A DNA stretch of 47,365 nucleotides from Longimicrobium sp. (GTDB lineage Bacteria; Gemmatimonadota; Gemmatimonadetes; Longimicrobiales; Longimicrobiaceae). The translations under genes were made by a program, and so were the position numbers. The DNA is taken from assembly GCA_036389795.1 (NCBI GenBank), contig DASVWD010000019.1:1-47365 (forward strand), in the 5' to 3' direction. Positions 44,252-47,365 of this stretch are shown here, piece by piece. Within the stretch, counting starts at the first letter, position 1, and every line of letters starts with the position of its first letter. The notes beneath the pieces are model-generated. The model was not told where the DNA came from and made no database searches. It was given only the letters and a program-made list of their open reading frames with translations.

Positions 44252-44280
44252 AATTTGTGGCAGAGATGCCAGAAAGTCAA
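44252..44280 (-). promoter_or_regulatory. Xre operon promoter with operator
   Basis: On the minus strand TTGACT (44280-44275), 17 bases, then CAAATT (44257-44252). The spacer contains a perfect inverted repeat TGGCA-N4-TGCCA (44258-44271), well placed for repression by the Xre protein. A third TGGCA half-site follows downstream at about 44245-44249. Confidence 0.6.
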
Positions 44281-44861
44281 ACGGTGCGTTGCGTTCGACC
44301 GCTCGTCGTCGCTTCCACCGCCTCGCGCAGCTCGCGGAAGAGGCGGGCGAAGTCGTCGGGACGGTAGTTGGCGTTGAGGCCGCTGGGGTTGGGGAGGATC
44401 CACACCCGCGCGCCGCCGACCGTCTCGTCCTGCGGCCCGGGCGCGGCGCCCGCGCGGCCGAACGCCGTGCGGTACGCGCCCATCCCCAGCACCGCCAGCC
44501 AGCGCGGGGCGAAGCGCCGCGCCTTCTCCTCCAGCAGCCGCCCGCCCTCGGCCAGCTCCTCGCGCGAGAGCTCGGCCGCGGCGGCGGTGGCGCGCGCCGC
44601 CACGTTGGTGATGCCGCACCCGTAGCGGAGCAGCTCCCGCTCCTCCCAGGGCGAGAGGACGCGGGGCGTGAAGCCGCCCGCGTGCAGCGCCTTCCAGAAG
44701 CGGTTCCCCGGCCGCGCGAAGTGGTGCCCCACGGCGGCGGTGTAGAGCCCCGGGTTGATCCCGCAGAAGAGCACGTCCAGCCCCGGCGCGATCACGTCCG
44801 GCACCGTCCGCCCCTCGGCGGCGGCGATCTCTTCGCGCGTGGGCCGGCGCGGGCGCTCCAT
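44277..44861 (-). CDS. Mug/TDG-type DNA glycosylase
   Basis: A 194-residue uracil/thymine-mismatch glycosylase. L-F-C-G-I-N-P-G-L-Y-T-A (31-42) is the active-site motif, with Asn36 as the water-binding residue, and L-P-N-P-S-G-L-N-A is the DNA-intercalating loop of this family. R-F-W-K-A-L-H-A-G-G and G-I-T-N-V also match. It removes uracil or thymine opposite guanine. ATG at 44861 was chosen; the frame remains open upstream. Start region lies near the padR gene, divergent. Not obviously LexA-linked. Confidence 0.92.
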   Translation of the reverse strand: MERPRRPTREEIAAAEGRTVPDVIAPGLDVLFCGINPGLYTAAVGHHFARPGNRFWKALHAGGFTPRVLSPWEERELLRYGCGITNVAARATAAAAELSREELAEGGRLLEEKARRFAPRWLAVLGMGAYRTAFGRAGAAPGPQDETVGGARVWILPNPSGLNANYRPDDFARLFRELREAVEATTSGRTQRTV

Positions 44862-45125
44862 CCCCGTCCCCACGCCTACGCGCGCCGCCGCGACGACCAG
44901 GGGACGGCCGTGGGGACGAGCAGGGCGATGGAGCGGGTCGGCGGCACTGCATCCTCCACGGGAGCGGCGGAGCGGCGGTTTCCGGAGCAACGTAACACGG
45001 CGCGGGGGAAAGCGCCCGTCTCCAGGCGCTCCCGCGCGTCGGAAGCGAAGACCCTTGCGCGGCGCGCCGGACGCGCGCACCTTGCTCCATGTAACATTTC
45101 CGGGGAACGATTCGGGGGAGAAGAG

Positions 45126-45458
45126 ATGGCCCGCGAGGATCTGCAGCTGCTGCAAGGGACGCTCGACGTGCTGGTGCTGAAGACCCTCTCCTGGGGCCCA
45201 CGCCACGGGTACGAGATCGCCCAGTGGATCAAGCGCACCACCGACGCCGAGCTCCAGGTGGAGGACCGCGCCCTCTACGTCTCGCTGCACCGCATGGAGG
45301 AGCGGGGGTGGCTCGCGTGCGAGTGGGGGCTGACGGAGAACAACCGCAAGGCCAGGTACTACCGGCTGACCGACGAGGGGAGGAGGCAGCTCGCCGTGAA
45401 GGCGGACACGTGGTCGCGCTACGCGGCCGCCGTCTTCAAGGTGCTTCGGACCGCCTGA
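45126..45458 (+). CDS. PadR-family transcriptional regulator
   Basis: A 110-residue winged-helix regulator: [14 protein letters not shown] at the start, G-Y-E-I-A-Q-W-I in the recognition region, and [13 protein letters not shown] plus [10 protein letters not shown] in the wing. It belongs to the short PadR group coupled to ADOP permeases, which are common in Acidobacteria and Gemmatimonadota. GGGGGAGAAG precedes the ATG. The permease gene starts 20 bases after its stop, so the two form an operon. It likely controls that permease. Confidence 0.92.
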   Translation: MAREDLQLLQGTLDVLVLKTLSWGPRHGYEIAQWIKRTTDAELQVEDRALYVSLHRMEERGWLACEWGLTENNRKARYYRLTDEGRRQLAVKADTWSRYAAAVFKVLRTA

Positions 45459-45478
45459 ACGACACGGGAGGCACACCG

Positions 45479-47365
45479 ATGGCGCGCAGTTCCGGGATCC
45501 GCAGGCTGTTCCGGCTCCCCGCGTCCGAGGCGCGGGTGCCGGGCGAGGTGGAGGACGAGATCGCGTTCCACCTGGAGGAGCGCGCGCGCGAGCTGGCGGC
45601 GGGGGGGATGGACCCCGCGGCGGCGCGCGCGCAGGCGCTGAGGGAGTTCGGCGACGTGGCCGCGGCCCGGGCCGAGCTGGAGGAGATCGGCCGCAGGCGG
45701 GTGCGCCAGGAGAGCCGCGCGAGCTGGTGGAGCGACCTGCGGCAGGACCTGCGCTACGGGGTGCGGTCCGCGCTGCGCGCGCCGCTCTTCTCGCTGCTCG
45801 CCGTGCTCACGCTCGCCCTGGGGATCGGCGCCAACGCCGCCGTGTTCGGCGTGGTGAAGTCGGTGCTGCTGGACGCGCTCCCCTACCGCGACGCGGGCCG
45901 ACTGGCGCGCGTGTACGGGCGCCTCCTGGACGGCTCGCAGGAGCGCGGGGCCCTGAGCGCCGGGACCATCGACGACCTCGCCCGGCGGCAGCGGTCGTTC
46001 GCGAGCCTGGCCGCGTTCATGTCGGCGCCGCAGGACGGCGTCTACGGCGACGAGGACGGGCCGCGCGTGGCCCGCATCGCGTGGGTGGAGCCGGGGCTCT
46101 TCCGCACGCTCGGCGTGTCTCCCCCGCTGGGGCGCGCCCTGGTCGCCGAGGACGCCGCGTCCGACACGGCGCGCGTGGTGGTGCTGGCCCACGCCGCCTG
46201 GCAGCGCCTGCTGGGGGGCGATCCCGGGGTGCTGGGCCGCGAGGTGCGCGTCAACGGGATCCCCCGCACGGTGGTGGGCGTGCTCCCGGCCGGCTTCGTG
46301 GGGCCCATGGGCGAGGCGGACTTCTTCTTCCCGATGGACCTGGGCCCCTCCCTGCGCAACCCGGTGAGCGCGCGGCGCCAGCACTGGCTGGGCCTGGTGG
46401 GCCGGCTGAAGCCGGGCGTCGCCCACCGGGCGGCGGCGCGCGAGGTGGCGGCCATCGGCGCCCAGCTGGCGCGCGAGCACCCCGACGACAACGGGAGCAT
46501 CGGCGTCGTGGCCATGCCGCTGCGCGACGCCATGATGGGCGACGCGCGCACCCCGCTGCTGATGCTGATGGGGAGCGCGGCCCTGGTGCTCCTCATCGCC
46601 TGCGCCAACCTGGCCGGCGCGCTCCTTTCACGTAACCTTGCCCGCCGCAAGGAGTTCGCGGTGCGCGTGGCGCTGGGCGCCGGGCGCGGGCGGCTGGTGC
46701 GGCAGCTCCTCGCCGAGAGCGTCTGCCTGGCGGCGGCCGGCGGGGCGGCCGGGCTCGCGCTGGCGGTGCTGGGGCTGGCCGTGCTGCGCGACCTGGCGCC
46801 GCCGGCGCTCCCCGACTACGCGGAGCTGTCGCTGGACCGCGGGGCGGTGCTCGTCACGGCGCTCCTCGCGCTCTGCACCGGGATCGCCTTCGGCGTGGCG
46901 CCGGCGCTCTCGGTGGGGCGCACGGACCCGCAGGACACGCTGCGCGAGGAGACGCGCGGGGCCAGCGAGGGCCGCCGCTCGAGCCGCCTGCGCGGCCTCC
47001 TGGTGGCGGCGCAGATCGCGCTCTGCGTCAGCCTGCTCACCGGCGCGGGGCTGCTGGCGCGGAGCCTCTGGGCCATGACCCGCACGCCGCTCGGCTTCGA
47101 CGCAGACGGCGTGCTGACGGTCTCCGTCCAGCTCCCCGGGGGCGGCTATCCGACGCAGGAGGCGCTGGTCCGCTTCCACGACCGGTTCGCCGAGCGCCTG
47201 CGCGGCCTCCCGGGGGTGAGCGCAGTCGCGAGCGCCACCATGCCCCCCACGGCGGTCAAGAGCAGCATGGGGTTCACCATCGCGGGGGCGCCGCCGCCGC
47301 CCGCCGACCAGCAGCCGTTCGTCCTGTACGCCGGCGTCTCGGACGACTACTTCCGCGCGCTCCGC
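45479..47365 (+). CDS. ADOP-family ABC transporter permease (3' end outside window)
   Basis: At least 629 residues, open to the window edge. An N-terminal part (about 1-75) has [10 protein letters not shown] and R-E-F-G-D, the 'acidobacterial duplicated orphan permease' leader. Then comes the first helix [14 protein letters not shown] and a periplasmic MacB-type domain ([17 protein letters not shown]). Further helices include I-A-C-A-N-L-A-G and [14 protein letters not shown], both FtsX/MacB signatures; a second MacB-type domain starts near 545. No ATP-binding gene is next to it, as usual for ADOPs. Substrate unknown. Confidence 0.92.
   Translation, partial: MARSSGIRRLFRLPASEARVPGEVEDEIAFHLEERARELAAGGMDPAAARAQALREFGDVAAARAELEEIGRRRVRQESRASWWSDLRQDLRYGVRSALRAPLFSLLAVLTLALGIGANAAVFGVVKSVLLDALPYRDAGRLARVYGRLLDGSQERGALSAGTIDDLARRQRSFASLAAFMSAPQDGVYGDEDGPRVARIAWVEPGLFRTLGVSPPLGRALVAEDAASDTARVVVLAHAAWQRLLGGDPGVLGREVRVNGIPRTVVGVLPAGFVGPMGEADFFFPMDLGPSLRNPVSARRQHWLGLVGRLKPGVAHRAAAREVAAIGAQLAREHPDDNGSIGVVAMPLRDAMMGDARTPLLMLMGSAALVLLIACANLAGALLSRNLARRKEFAVRVALGAGRGRLVRQLLAESVCLAAAGGAAGLALAVLGLAVLRDLAPPALPDYAELSLDRGAVLVTALLALCTGIAFGVAPALSVGRTDPQDTLREETRGASEGRRSSRLRGLLVAAQIALCVSLLTGAGLLARSLWAMTRTPLGFDADGVLTVSVQLPGGGYPTQEALVRFHDRFAERLRGLPGVSAVASATMPPTAVKSSMGFTIAGAPPPPADQQPFVLYAGVSDDYFRALR

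Overview
The window is very GC-rich chromosomal DNA from a free-living bacterium. The best guess is a Gemmatimonadota of the Longimicrobium type. This rests on the PadR plus 'ADOP' permease pair at the right end, a glutaminyl-tRNA synthetase with a C-terminal YqeY-like tail beside a separate GltX, many Gram-negative-style lipoproteins and signal peptides, and abundant short intergenic repeats. No rRNA, tRNA, CRISPR array, transposase or phage module was recognised. The taxonomic call is inference, not something a marker gene proves.

Layout. 1-850: remains of a UPF0175/PIN toxin-antitoxin pair, then a 600-bp gene-free stretch with a dispersed hairpin repeat. 853-3603: a large orphan protein joining a sugar-kinase-like N-terminal part to a C-terminal AAA+ ATPase. 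3.7-8.3 kb: small accessory genes (a CMD-family protein coupled to a mycofactocin-type SDR, a DUF1353 lipoprotein, a phosphoesterase, a frameshifted chagasin-like inhibitor, a lower-GC unknown gene). 8.4-19.9 kb: metabolism and envelope (methylmalonyl-CoA mutase large subunit, cupin, YdeI/OmdA-like protein, acyltransferase, YheT hydrolase, HD phosphohydrolase, CHAP lipoprotein, SLOG-like protein, RmlD-like reductase). 19.9-27.6 kb: information processing (GlnRS-YqeY, GltX, LexA, TadA) with two secreted lipoproteins. 27.8-33.1 kb: a tight operon pyrR-pyrB-pyrC-YhaM-like nuclease, followed by a coiled-coil/zinc-ribbon protein. 33.4-39.4 kb: secreted cupin, FAD monooxygenase, a truncated antitoxin, two tandem SDR paralogues with eroded active sites, a divergent TetR regulator and a decayed hydrolase. 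39.4-44.2 kb: a PIN toxin with a small partner, a methyltransferase, and an Xre-RES toxin-antitoxin operon whose third gene, with a 1-nt overlap, is a copper-type P-type ATPase with a His-rich N-terminus. 44.3-47.4 kb: Mug-type DNA glycosylase, then padR and the start of an ADOP ABC permease that runs off the window.

How it works together. The pyr genes form a clear pyrimidine-synthesis operon with stop/start overlaps. LexA is the only DNA-damage regulator here; the same palindrome, TACAC-N4-GTGTA, lies in its 5' region and over the -10 box of the YheT-like hydrolase gene, which makes it a candidate SOS box. The TetR gene has a perfect 8-bp inverted repeat just downstream of a -10 box, placed to control itself and the divergent SDR genes. 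The Xre operon has a TGGCA-N4-TGCCA operator inside its promoter. Intergenic DNA is marked by heptamer-repeat arrays, mostly in inverted pairs, and by a ~105-bp hairpin repeat present three times. Several genes are decayed or frameshifted, which together with the toxin-antitoxin remnants suggests ongoing gene turnover.
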